DNA of 64,000 nt from Xestospongia muta (lineage: Eukaryota; Porifera; Demospongiae; Haplosclerida; Petrosiidae). The stretch is taken from contig OY848919.1 in assembly GCA_963693285.1 (NCBI GenBank), positions 3,353,827-3,417,826 of the forward strand. The letters are read 5' to 3'. Positions 9,887 to 24,687 of this stretch are shown here, in pieces (position 1 is the first letter of the stretch; each line of letters starts with the position of its first letter). Below the pieces are notes generated by a model, which was not told the DNA's origin, made no database searches, and worked only from the letters and a program-made list of their open reading frames with translations. The position numbers were made by a program, and so were the translations under genes.

Positions 9887-11148
9887 TTAATATTGTCTTC
9901 GTCCTCCTATAAAATTATAAGAAAATAATTAGAAATTAATAAAATAGATATTGCAATTTTTAAATAACCAATAATCTATCACCTATTAAAACCTGGAATA
10001 GTAACACGGTAGAATGCTGCCATCATATCCACATGAAAAATGGGTATTACTTTGAAAATGGCAACAAACATTACACGTTATCCTTTTTTACTGTATTTTT
10101 ATCATTTATATGACAATATAAGTTCCTTATGTTTAGTGACTTACTGGCTATTGTGCATATCTTTATCGTTATCACTCAAACAGTACACATTAACAATATT
10201 AGGGGTTAACATTTAAAGCTATACATGTTGTTTACTAGGTTGCCATGGCAGCAACAACATATACTAAAACTGACCATTATCATCGCGATCTTCACGATCA
10301 CGGCCATAACCACCACGATCACGACCATAACCATCACGATCACGGCCATAACCACTGCGATTACGATCGTAACCACCGCGATCACGACCATAACCTCCTC
10401 CGCCACCTCGGCCATAACCTCGATTGTAACCTCGATCTCTACCACCACGATCTCCACGATCTCTTGCATAATTTATTATAATCTACACGATTACTATTGA
10501 AACATACATATAACATAAAAAATATTCACTTCTCTTCCATCAAGTTCTTCTCCAGACCTGCGGCAAGCCTCTTCCGCAGCATCTTGATCAGTGAAAGTGG
10601 CAAACCCAAATCCACGAGAATCACCAGTCTCTCTATCAGTAATGATCACGACTTCCTCAATCTCTCCACAATCTGAGAGAAAATCTCTCAAATTACGTTC
10701 CGTAGTCTTAAAACTGAGCTGACCGACATACACTTTCCTAAAAAAAATTAGTACAATGGCGTGTTATCACAATACAATGCATTGTAATATCAAAGGTTAC
10801 ATATATTCACCTTTGACCTGGGAAGTCACTTGCATGGCTTCACCTCGTTGTCACAATACATGCTTTTAAAATAAGCGCTTTATAGCCCTCAATATACTTT
10901 GCTTATGAAATAATACCGCTAGGTTTTCTCAATCATTTGTCAACCGTAAATTCATGAGATTATTCATGGGACTCGAGTAATGATTTGGGACTGAGTTGAG
11001 AGTGGTTAGAGCACAGAGCTTACTACCACAATGTACATGCTTAGATATTAGAAAAAACCATTAAGGGACTGAGTGAGTGAGGCAGCTAAAGTAAATAATG
11101 GAAAATGGATATTATAGATATTGTAAATTACATGTACCTTCCAGACAT
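9887..11148 (-). CDS. Glycine-rich RNA-binding protein with N-terminal RRM (gene B, 148 aa)
   Basis: The minus-strand exons are 11148-11138 (ATG TCT GGA AG), 10737-10530 (208 nt), 10482-10275 (208 nt) and 9906-9887 (20 nt, GGRRQY then TAA). Junctions are GT-AG and total coding length is 447 nt. The RRM (residues ~4-78) has RNP2 KVYVGQL and RNP1 RGFGFATF. Residues ~80-140 form a tail of [15 protein letters not shown] units, a typical RNA-binding, condensate-prone RGG/YG domain like that of CIRBP and plant GRPs. The terminal exon is a near copy of gene A's. Unspliced reading through the last donor would give a QF-stop end instead. A probable 5' non-coding exon lies near 11827-11890, joined at 11212. 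The long plus-strand frames opposite exon 3 are antisense shadows of the repeat. Confidence 0.87.
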
Positions 11149-11417
11149 CTTGAATTTGCAAACTGTTTCTGTATTAGTATATAGTACTGACACACAGCAA
11201 ACAACAGTGAAACTGAAAGTCAACAAATCATATTTTGTATTTTGTTATATGAGCATTAAATAGAAAAAAATTGAAATAAATCGAACAAAAATCGGTATTT
11301 AAAAACAGGTGTTTTACTACAAGACGGAACAGTATCACAAAAATAAACTAATTTATAGACCTATATGCTCAGATCAATCTAAACTAGGCACTTACCTATA
11401 GTATATATAATATGTGT

Positions 11418-11479
11418 GTTTGCGAACTAAACCACAACATCCTAATGCGTTTGCGAACTAAACCACAACATCCTAGCCA
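11418..11479. repeat. Two tandem 31-bp units
   Basis: GTTTGCGAACTAAACCACAA followed by CATCCTA begins at 11418 and again at 11449, with no mismatch in the first 27 bases. It is intergenic, within the long leader intron of gene B. Confidence 0.75.
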
Positions 11480-11826
11480 ATTAAAGCAACGTTATAGAAT
11501 TACTGGTATTTCTTCATGAAGCACAAGGCCCCACCCTTCAATTAGTAATCAATTAAATCTAGAAAGTCTTTGTACATAATGGCATATTCCTTCAGCTATA
11601 TTTAGATTTAAAAGCTCTAATTTTGTTATACGTAATAAAAAATGCTATGTGAAGACGAATGGGGACTTAATTATTTTCTTGTTCTCCAATTATAGTTATA
11701 ATTAGTATCCTCTCAAATATAATTAAAATATATTCGAAGTACTTTATCACAAGAACAACATAACTATGAACATAGATATTAGCGCTAGTATGAGTTAAAA
11801 CATGACAAAGTGAAAAAGGACACTTA

Positions 11827-11918
11827 CGCACACTTGTGAACTGTGAAGACGCGGATGGTGTGTTGAAAGCTCTCCGTAAAATATCCGGACTCTATAACAC
11901 GTGCTTTTAGTGACGTAA
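11827..11918 (-). promoter_or_regulatory. Probable promoter/leader exon of RRM gene B
   Basis: On the minus strand a GTAAG donor abuts 11827 and the matching TTTCAG acceptor is just above 11212. Upstream of the donor are CACGTG at 11898-11903 and a CRE/ATF-like TGACGTAA at 11911-11918. The boundaries are inferred from the parallel arrangement at gene A. The remaining 11150-12094 interval holds no other gene that I can support; the short plus-strand frame at 11934 has no domain. Confidence 0.4.
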
Positions 11919-12094
11919 TGTGTAAAATGACAAATGAGATTGTCTTTGACTTCAAGACACTTTACTTTTCAAAACTTTGCGAACTTGACTGAATTAGGTT
12001 TTTATTATATTTTAAAAAATTACAAACAAACCAGAAACAGTCACAAAAAGAGATCATACCATACAATTAATTCAATTAAAACACTCAATAATAT

Positions 12095-12988
12095 TTACAC
12101 CCTATGTAGTGTAATAGGAAAATTCTCTGTCACTAAATGATCATCTTGAAACACTATGACAATGTTAGCTTCAAACTCAACTTTAAATGTTGACGTCGAC
12201 AATGTGGGACAAGTAAACAGTCGTGGGAATATCATAAATATCGGTATCATGATATCCCGACAAATATCGCCATCTGCTATCTGGATATTTTGAATTTCTG
12301 TAGGATCACGAGCATAACCTTCAGCACATCCACAAGTTTCTACCCGGACAAGCTGGATCTCAATGGAGCGTATTGGAGCTGTGCATCGTTTAACACATAG
12401 TTCACCAGTAAATGGTTTTACAATACAACAATTTACACTGTCTATTTTACCTGTAACTTCAAAATCCGGGACATTAGCTCGCTCTTTGACATTTGCCAAG
12501 GATTCAGGTGTGATAGAAAATGTGACTGGTTTTTCAGTGGCAGCAGAGCAAGTTTCTTCGCTGTATTCTATGATAAATTCAGCTAATTTCTGAAGATCTT
12601 TGCTAAGCAGAGACCTCTTCATGTCACATTTTAGAGTATACATAATATTGACAAATACTCCATGATACGTTTCATAGAGTTTCTTTCCTGATTTTGGTTT
12701 GAGGGGTAGTTCAAATGGTATATCTGTTGTGCCACTAGGTATCTTTCCTGGCTTGGCTAATTCGACAGAATAGTTGACGATTTGTATTGGTTTGAGAGAG
12801 TTGTAAAATGCCTCAAACATACCTACACTTTTAGCACTGAGCTGTAAGTTGACAACTCCTTCCATCGTTAATGTAAGGCCGTTGTGATTGAGTGGATCTT
12901 TCGTAGTCACGGCTACAGAGCCTTTGACGGTGTCTCCTTCTTTATAAATCTTGCTAGGACGCTTAAACTTTATCTCTAAAGATGCCAT
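12095..12988 (-). CDS. VPS26C: VPS26C (DSCR3), Retriever complex arrestin-fold subunit, 297 aa
   Basis: This is a single uninterrupted frame. VPS26C, with VPS35L and VPS29, forms Retriever, which works with SNX17 and the CCC complex to recycle integrins and other cargo from endosomes. Motifs highly conserved in this protein are present: TMEGVVNLQLSAKSVG, EAFYNSLKPIQI, ETYHGVFVNIMYTLKCDMKR, then ETCGCAEGYARD, TEIQNIQIADGD and FPRLFTCPTL near the C-terminus. The start MASLEIKF at 12988 matches the family N-terminus. An in-frame ATG 18 codons upstream (13042) would add a non-conserved leader and lies inside the shared promoter, so I rejected it. Length equals the usual ~297 aa. The gene has no introns, unlike most metazoan orthologues. 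Confidence 0.95.
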   Translation of the reverse strand: MASLEIKFKRPSKIYKEGDTVKGSVAVTTKDPLNHNGLTLTMEGVVNLQLSAKSVGMFEAFYNSLKPIQIVNYSVELAKPGKIPSGTTDIPFELPLKPKSGKKLYETYHGVFVNIMYTLKCDMKRSLLSKDLQKLAEFIIEYSEETCSAATEKPVTFSITPESLANVKERANVPDFEVTGKIDSVNCCIVKPFTGELCVKRCTAPIRSIEIQLVRVETCGCAEGYARDPTEIQNIQIADGDICRDIMIPIFMIFPRLFTCPTLSTSTFKVEFEANIVIVFQDDHLVTENFPITLHRV

Positions 12989-13113
12989 TTTTACCTTCAG
13001 CCACGCCCTACTTTGCAAAAATACGGTCATATGATCATCCACGTGAGCAATTACATATAGTGTATGTGTGTGTGTGTCTATAGTGAAGGTGATGGTGAGG
13101 GACTTAGTACATC
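12989..13113. promoter_or_regulatory. Compact bidirectional promoter between VPS26C and FHIP1
   Basis: Only 125 bp separate the two start codons of these divergent genes. The interval contains CACGTG at 13040-13045 (context ATCCACGTGAGC, an E-box related to but not identical with the TFEB CLEAR site) and a short GT-repeat near 13066-13077. No clear TATA box is seen. Both products act on endosomal traffic, so shared control is plausible but inferred. Confidence 0.55.
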
Positions 13114-18933
<5,820 letters not shown>

Positions 18934-19350
18934 TGTTGATAATCTATAATAATAGTTTTATGTTGAGATTGTTGGGTCAGTTTTATAAATATATTCTTGA
19001 CTTATGTTTGATGACCATTACTGTACACACCTTAATAAGTAATCAAATCTGGAGGGTAGGAGGGAGGAGGTGAAGTTATTATCACTTCAACTTACCTGTT
19101 GTTACTTTTCATTCAATTGTGATAATTCGATCACCTAAAGGCAAGCAATACTCAAGTTCAATAGATATCATTAATTTACTAAGCATAAAAATGCCAATTC
19201 ATTTTTTTCTACTGTTTTTCTTTAGAATCACTTGTTTACAATTAAACGTTTACATTTATTAATGTAGTTTCTATATTGCAGATTACTTTATACAGTAACG
19301 TTCGTACTTAAGGTAAGCAGAAATTACTTGGACTACTTACTATTCAGCCA
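18934..19350. other. Intergenic between FHIP1 and the receptor array
   Basis: I see no gene here. It probably holds the FHIP1 3' end and the upstream region of the first receptor; the TATA-like TTTATACAG occurs near 19287. Confidence 0.4.
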
Positions 19351-22300
19351 ATGCTTTCTTATCAATACATGGAGTCTTCTTTTTGTTTGCTCGTTTTCTC
19401 TCTACTACTCTTCGGTAGTACTTGTAGTGGAGACAGTATGAATACATATCATGTTAATTCATCTTCAGATTTAGAGCAGTACCTGTGTAACACAACATGG
19501 TCCTCTCAATATCTTGTGTTCTTATTGAACAGTTCTGTCAACTTCACAATTTCACCTGGTAATTATAATTTCTGTCAAGTGACAACTCACATGACCAGTA
19601 GGATTGAAATACGCAGTGATTCTCCCACAGAGTTGGTTGCTATATCATGTGTTCACAATAGTATACCCGGGATTCTTTCACAGAGTAGAAGTGGTTTTGT
19701 TTTCTTCAACTCTGAGGTGATTTTTGTTCGATTGGTGTTCAAGAATTGTGGTACATATCTTACTACCATACAAAATACTGCAATAACTGACTACCTCAAT
19801 AGTTCGTCTTTGTATTACACTTCATATCATGCTGCTGCCTTAGTCTTTGTTCACTGTCAGGTCAATATAACGCAAGTTAACATCTACTCTTCATATGGGT
19901 TTGCTATGATTGGTATAAATCTATATAATTCTGTTTTATCATTTATGAATGTATCTAATGGTAGTACTGTGACTGCAGGAAGTGGATTATTCCTATATTT
20001 TATGAATAATGATAACATGGTGGACTTCTCAAATGGTCTTTCTTACAATGTCTCTTTTCTTCATTGTGACTTTAGTTACAATAGTCATTTTAGCAATTTA
20101 GAATGTCCTCTTATAGACCTCTACATGTGCTCTGAGGATGCTGTACACCCAATTATTTATGCTGCTGGATTGACTATATTGTATACACAAACACATTTTA
20201 AATCTCATGTACAAGTTAATGATACTAAATTCAATTGGAATTTGGGAACTGTTGCAGGAGCTATGTTGATCTTACATTATATTAATGACACTGGTGTCAC
20301 TGGATCAACAATCATTGAAAGTGCTAAGTTTACAAACAATATTAATTTAGGAAGTTGTCACGGAGCAGGACTGGCATTCTACTGGTATGATAAATCACAT
20401 GACAATACAGCACAGAAACCATTAGCTATTAGAGACAGCATATTCAACGATCATCATAGAATTTTTAGAGATAACAGTAGCCCAATATATGTAAGTGGTG
20501 TTGTCTATATTATGATATTTGGAAATCCTACTACTGATATTGAGATTGTCTTTGAGAAGCCATCCTTTAATGACAATGCAGTTTCCAATAGGAATGAAGA
20601 AACTGGAGTGTGTGTATTAGCAGAAAGACACAAATTATCTGGAAAAGTACAGATTACTTTGAAAGACATTTACGCAGAAAAAAATCACTTTGCCTTTCAT
20701 TATGGACATTTAATTTCATCATTTGGTATCTTCTCATTTTATGGAATAAGTACTGTTAATATAACAGGAAGTGCTGCTAGAAAATCAAAGTTTAGTAATA
20801 ACTTTGGGTCTGTTATTCATGCTGTAGACTCTAATGTTCATCTACATGGCCATATATTGTTCCTAAATAATGAAGCAAGGAATGGTGCTGCTATTAAATC
20901 TACAGGTCATAGTCAGGTTTATTTTGAGGATGAAGTTGTAGCTAAGTTTATAAACAACATTGCATATCACTCTGGTGGTGCATTATACCTATATAAAGAT
21001 AGACTGCCTTCTGAGATTAAACAAAGTGTCATACATGTACGTAACCATTTTAATGTCACATTTTCAGGAAATAAAGCTGGTCATTCTGGGAATTCCATAT
21101 ATGCTTATCCATTATATGGACATAGAGCAACTGTTGACAATTGGATCAATGCATTTCAATTTATAAATCTACCTAACAACCCTCTCTTACAAGTGTCAAC
21201 TAAACCAAGTAAATTAAATATGTGTACTGGTAGTCATTCTTATTTTTCTTCATATCCTGGTTTAATAAATCACATCAATATGGCTGCAATTGATAAACTT
21301 AATCACCATGTTAGGTCACCTATTTATATATCAATTATATTACAAGATACTAGTTGGTACAACAATACAAATACCAAAGTATGGCTTGGCAAACAAGATA
21401 ACCCTATTTTAAAAGAGGGACAAAACTGTACAACTGTGAATCTTACTGTCTTTGTAACATGTCATAATTTCACCAATGGATTTATTAGAGCAGTAATAGT
21501 GCTATCATTACCAAACTATCCAGGTTTGCAAGTAATACAAGTCACTATCTACTCATGTCCTTTAGGATTTGAATTAGATAACTCCACTGGAAAATGTACA
21601 TGTAATAAAGCACTGAAATATTTAACTGTTTTCTCTGACTCATTCAAATTTCATTGCAATATACAAGACAGGACTATTACTCCATCTCATGGAAGACCCT
21701 GGATAGGAAAAGTGATATTTGATGGAATAACAAAATTTGGAGCCTCGAAAGTATGTCCTCTACGATACTGTCAATTTAAAAAGTTGCACCAAAATTTCCA
21801 AATTGATAAGTTAAATAACAAAACACTTATTAACTTTAATGGAAGTACTGTACCTCTATGTCTGTATAATCGTGAGGATGTATTATGTGGTAGATGTCCA
21901 TCTAATCTTAGTGTGGTATTTGGTTCTGAAGAATGTATACATTGTCATTCAGGATATATTGCATTAACTGTTAGTATATTTCTTATAGCTGGTCCTCTTC
22001 TCATTTACCTGTTATTTGCTCTCAGACTTACATTAACAACTGGTACATTCAATGGAATTATATTCTATGCTCAAGCTGCTAATGTGGGGATACTAGATAT
22101 GTTGAGTGTTTACAATAAGAACAATAGAGTTTTGAAAGTAATCTTAACTGTTTTTCTTTCAGTTCTAAATCTTGGACTTGGATTTCCTCTATGTTTCTAC
22201 AATGGAATGACAGAGTTATGGAAAGCTGGCCTCAGCTTACTGTTCCCACTTTATCTCCTGACAATAGTTGTTGTCCTCATTATCCTCAGTCGTTTTTCTC

Positions 22301-23133
22301 TAAGGCTTTCTAACAGAATAGCTCACTCCTCAGTTCAAGTATTGGTTACTGTTGTACACCTCTCCTTTGGAAAACTATTAGGTTCAATTATCAATGTCTA
22401 TACACCAGCTAAAGTCTTCACTTCAGAACAGACATATCATGTATGGTATTGGGATGGGTCTGTGGAATATGGTAGTAAAGGACATCTTACACTCATTGTA
22501 ATCACATCATTGGTTGTCTTTCCTCTCCTCTTACCCTATATTTTACTTCTCTTCTTTGTTAAACCTCTCAGACATTGGAGATGTGCCAATGAATACACAA
22601 GACCAATACTTGAAGCTATTCATGCTCCATATAAGAATGATAAGCAGTACTGGTTTGTAGCTCGCCTCTTACTTCTCATTATGATGTACATATTGTACAG
22701 TATTGAACCTTATGCTCAAGTTATCTACATAGCCATTGTATCAATATTGTTCTTATTCATAATTGGTCAGGCTATGTTCAGACCTTATAAGAGTAACTTT
22801 ATTAATCTGTTGGATTGTTGGCTTCTCTTCAACCTTGCTGTTGTATACATCACAAAATGGCAAGTAACAGTATATGGTATAGTGGCTATTCTCTTGTTCT
22901 TTGTGTCCTTTGTCATGGTACTTGTCTGTCATATCCTGTTTATTACAGGACAACTGAAGAAAATAAAAATAAAAACAAACAAAATTTATACAAGAATCAG
23001 TCAATATTTTTTGCGTTTTAATCGCAAATATCAATATCACAGTAACCAAAGATCTCGTCATTTACAAGAATGTAATGATTCGTTTTATGGTTCATGTGAT
23101 AACTACAGAGAGCCACTACTTGACTCTATCTAA
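19351..23133 (+). CDS. Beta-helix/nine-helix surface protein, copy 1 (type I ectodomain), 1260 aa
   Basis: This is an intronless frame. It has a signal peptide (core LLVFSLLLFGSTCSG; a second ATG at 19369 is equally plausible as start), then an ectodomain to ~865 with many NxS/T sites. From ~360 to 650 there are FxNN...GAAI/GGAL units (for example FLNNEARNGAAI, FINNIAYHSGGALYLY) like Pmp/right-handed beta-helix repeats. A Cys-rich stalk follows: CPLGFELDNSTGKCTC at ~736, HGRPWIG, CPLRYCQF, then LCGRCPSNLSVVFGSEEC at ~844. About nine hydrophobic helices span ~867-1195, with conserved EAIHAPYK and FRPYKSNFINLLD. The cytoplasmic tail contains NQRSRHL and SFYGSCDNYREP. Odd helix number puts the N-terminus outside and the C-terminus inside. 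Similar uncharacterised proteins occur in invertebrates; function unknown. Confidence 0.88.
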   Translation: MLSYQYMESSFCLLVFSLLLFGSTCSGDSMNTYHVNSSSDLEQYLCNTTWSSQYLVFLLNSSVNFTISPGNYNFCQVTTHMTSRIEIRSDSPTELVAISCVHNSIPGILSQSRSGFVFFNSEVIFVRLVFKNCGTYLTTIQNTAITDYLNSSSLYYTSYHAAALVFVHCQVNITQVNIYSSYGFAMIGINLYNSVLSFMNVSNGSTVTAGSGLFLYFMNNDNMVDFSNGLSYNVSFLHCDFSYNSHFSNLECPLIDLYMCSEDAVHPIIYAAGLTILYTQTHFKSHVQVNDTKFNWNLGTVAGAMLILHYINDTGVTGSTIIESAKFTNNINLGSCHGAGLAFYWYDKSHDNTAQKPLAIRDSIFNDHHRIFRDNSSPIYVSGVVYIMIFGNPTTDIEIVFEKPSFNDNAVSNRNEETGVCVLAERHKLSGKVQITLKDIYAEKNHFAFHYGHLISSFGIFSFYGISTVNITGSAARKSKFSNNFGSVIHAVDSNVHLHGHILFLNNEARNGAAIKSTGHSQVYFEDEVVAKFINNIAYHSGGALYLYKDRLPSEIKQSVIHVRNHFNVTFSGNKAGHSGNSIYAYPLYGHRATVDNWINAFQFINLPNNPLLQVSTKPSKLNMCTGSHSYFSSYPGLINHINMAAIDKLNHHVRSPIYISIILQDTSWYNNTNTKVWLGKQDNPILKEGQNCTTVNLTVFVTCHNFTNGFIRAVIVLSLPNYPGLQVIQVTIYSCPLGFELDNSTGKCTCNKALKYLTVFSDSFKFHCNIQDRTITPSHGRPWIGKVIFDGITKFGASKVCPLRYCQFKKLHQNFQIDKLNNKTLINFNGSTVPLCLYNREDVLCGRCPSNLSVVFGSEECIHCHSGYIALTVSIFLIAGPLLIYLLFALRLTLTTGTFNGIIFYAQAANVGILDMLSVYNKNNRVLKVILTVFLSVLNLGLGFPLCFYNGMTELWKAGLSLLFPLYLLTIVVVLIILSRFSLRLSNRIAHSSVQVLVTVVHLSFGKLLGSIINVYTPAKVFTSEQTYHVWYWDGSVEYGSKGHLTLIVITSLVVFPLLLPYILLLFFVKPLRHWRCANEYTRPILEAIHAPYKNDKQYWFVARLLLLIMMYILYSIEPYAQVIYIAIVSILFLFIIGQAMFRPYKSNFINLLDCWLLFNLAVVYITKWQVTVYGIVAILLFFVSFVMVLVCHILFITGQLKKIKIKTNKIYTRISQYFLRFNRKYQYHSNQRSRHLQECNDSFYGSCDNYREPLLDSI

Positions 23134-24361
23134 TAATCCAAGTTATCTTGTTTGTTAATTTATCACATAATGATTGTAATTTCTTATTCTTAGTGTTTTT
23201 TTTAACGGGGTGGGATGGGTTATTGTTCACTAACAAATTGAAGGAGATGACATTATTAAGAAAATAATATGCTACAGTTTTCAATGAGCTCAGCTATGCA
23301 TGGAATCACAACTATCAATGATAACCACTTTTTGTTGAAATGCCGAAAAGGAAGCTCCAAATGTATTGAACACACTTTAATTTATAATTAAAATAAAAAT
23401 ATCATAAACAGGAAAATAAATATTTCTAAAAAATTCTTTAAAAGTAGGAATGGCAGTATGCCATCACTGCATAGTAGCCACAGAGAAACCTAAAGACAAT
23501 ATTATATTTTGAAAGCTATATATTACTGTATTGTGAGTACATTGCATAAACAAAGTCCTCAATCCTTTCTATCTTTTAATTTATTAAGACTTCTTATGAG
23601 ACTATTTGCCGCATACAACTGTTTCAATAAAACATTATACACTAGATATTGTGATCACTGCATGTGTAGTAAGGATGTCCATACTCCCATTCATACTATG
23701 GGCTGGTTTGAGATGTTTTTATTGCCATTGCTACATTTAATGAATTCTTTAATTTCAGAAATAATTATTTACTTATACCTCAAAATCATGATGGCTGCTT
23801 ATTGATTTAAGGAGATGACATTATGAAGAAAATGACATTTGTATGTACTGCAGGTTTTAATGAGCTTATAGCTATAGATCAGGTCAAATAATAGCTACTT
23901 AATTAATATCCTTATGTTTAAGCTACTAGTATTATGTTTTTTACTCCTCTTCTCTCTACTACTATTCTACAATAGTTACTGTACAGATGTCTAACAACTT
24001 GTATATTTATATATATGTATTGAATCTCTCTCTGTTTTCCAAATAAAAGTAAAAATAGTGTTGTATTCTTACTTAATTTTAGTAAATAAATTGGAACTGC
24101 TTATTTTAATAAAGATCAAACAAGGATAAAACTATCAAAATATAACTAATATAGTAGCTCTGTTTTTGTTTATGATTTCAATTTTGTGTATTGAAATAAG
24201 ATACAATGACCACGTATTGGTGTAGAAAAACATTGAATATTCTAATAGACTAACTTCACTGCATGTTTGTCCAAGTTTGGTCATATGTATGTTAAATTGT
24301 ATATGTAACTTTTCAGTGTTATTATAAAGAAAAAGCCTATTATTAAAAACAAGTTAAGGAC
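23134..24361. other. Intergenic; 3' flank of copy 1 and conserved upstream block of copy 2
   Basis: 23808-23870 resembles 23240-23290 and 36837-36890 (AGATGACATTAT...), a small repeated word set. 23940-24360 aligns with 32160-32720 and 45000-45330, the upstream regions of other array genes. It includes CTCTCTACTACT followed by a tract that resembles the signal-peptide codons of the family, perhaps a relic 5' end. The 98-codon frame at 23509 has no support. Confidence 0.5.
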
Positions 24362-24615
24362 ATGTGACCTGATTTGCAATAAGGGACTGCTTCTGGCAAA
24401 ACATTTGTGACCAGACTTGTCATAAGAGACCACTGTTAAAAGATCTCAAAACAGTTTTGTATACATACAGTATACACATTATACACTATTATGTATGAAC
24501 AGAAACTGGATGTATGCAAAACTGTTTTTGAGATGTTTTTAACAGTGGTCCCTTCTGACAAATCTGGCTACAAATGTTTTGTCAGAATTGGTCCCTTATT
24601 GCAATCAGGTCACAT
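24362..24615. mobile_element. MITE-like element, copy 1, inserted in the copy 2 promoter region
   Basis: The terminal inverted repeats ATGTGACCTGATTTGCAATA (left) and TATTGCAATCAGGTCACAT (right, complementary with one indel) bound ~254 bp of non-coding DNA. Internal inverted words (CACTGTTAAAA / TTTTAACAGTGG, AAAACAGTTTTG) make it almost wholly self-complementary. A second copy lies at 58038-58273. It splits the otherwise contiguous upstream block of the array genes from its TATA-like part. It encodes no transposase. Confidence 0.8.
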
Positions 24616-24687
24616 ATATATATATATATGATAAGTTGCTTCATTCTTCTAAAAGCTCTAGTATCATACAAACATATATTTTGTTTG
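24613..24687 (+). promoter_or_regulatory. Conserved TATA-like leader of array copy 2
   Basis: CATATATATATATATATGAT is followed by AAGTTGCTTC, a pyrimidine-rich stretch, CTCTAGTATCATACAAA and TATATTTTGTTTG immediately before the ATG. The same order occurs before copies at 32791 (TATATATATGTG at 32722), 45394 (at 45336) and 58968 (weaker). TATA-like DNA is ~65-75 bp upstream of the start codons. Confidence 0.6.

Noticed and set aside
10225..10500. Plus-strand His/Asp- or Thr/Ile-rich frames
   Set aside because: They are antisense to the RGG/YG tail exon of RRM gene B, which has proper splice sites and a coherent protein.
12989..13042. Upstream ATG extending VPS26C by 18 codons
   Set aside because: The extra residues do not match the family and lie within the promoter; MASLEIKF aligns with the usual start.
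20960..21166. Secondary open frames inside the receptor genes (also 26285, 34376, 40255 start, 41021, 46304, 60187, 60655)
   Set aside because: They are out-of-phase shadows that recur only because the parent genes are near-identical.
21940..23000. Assignment as a 7-helix GPCR
   Set aside because: I count about nine hydrophobic segments and see no DRY, NPxxY or GAIN/GPS motif; the sequence pattern is different.
24574..24687. Start of receptor copy 2 at 24574
   Set aside because: Those codons come from the MITE and TATA leader; the ATG at 24688 is conserved in sister genes.
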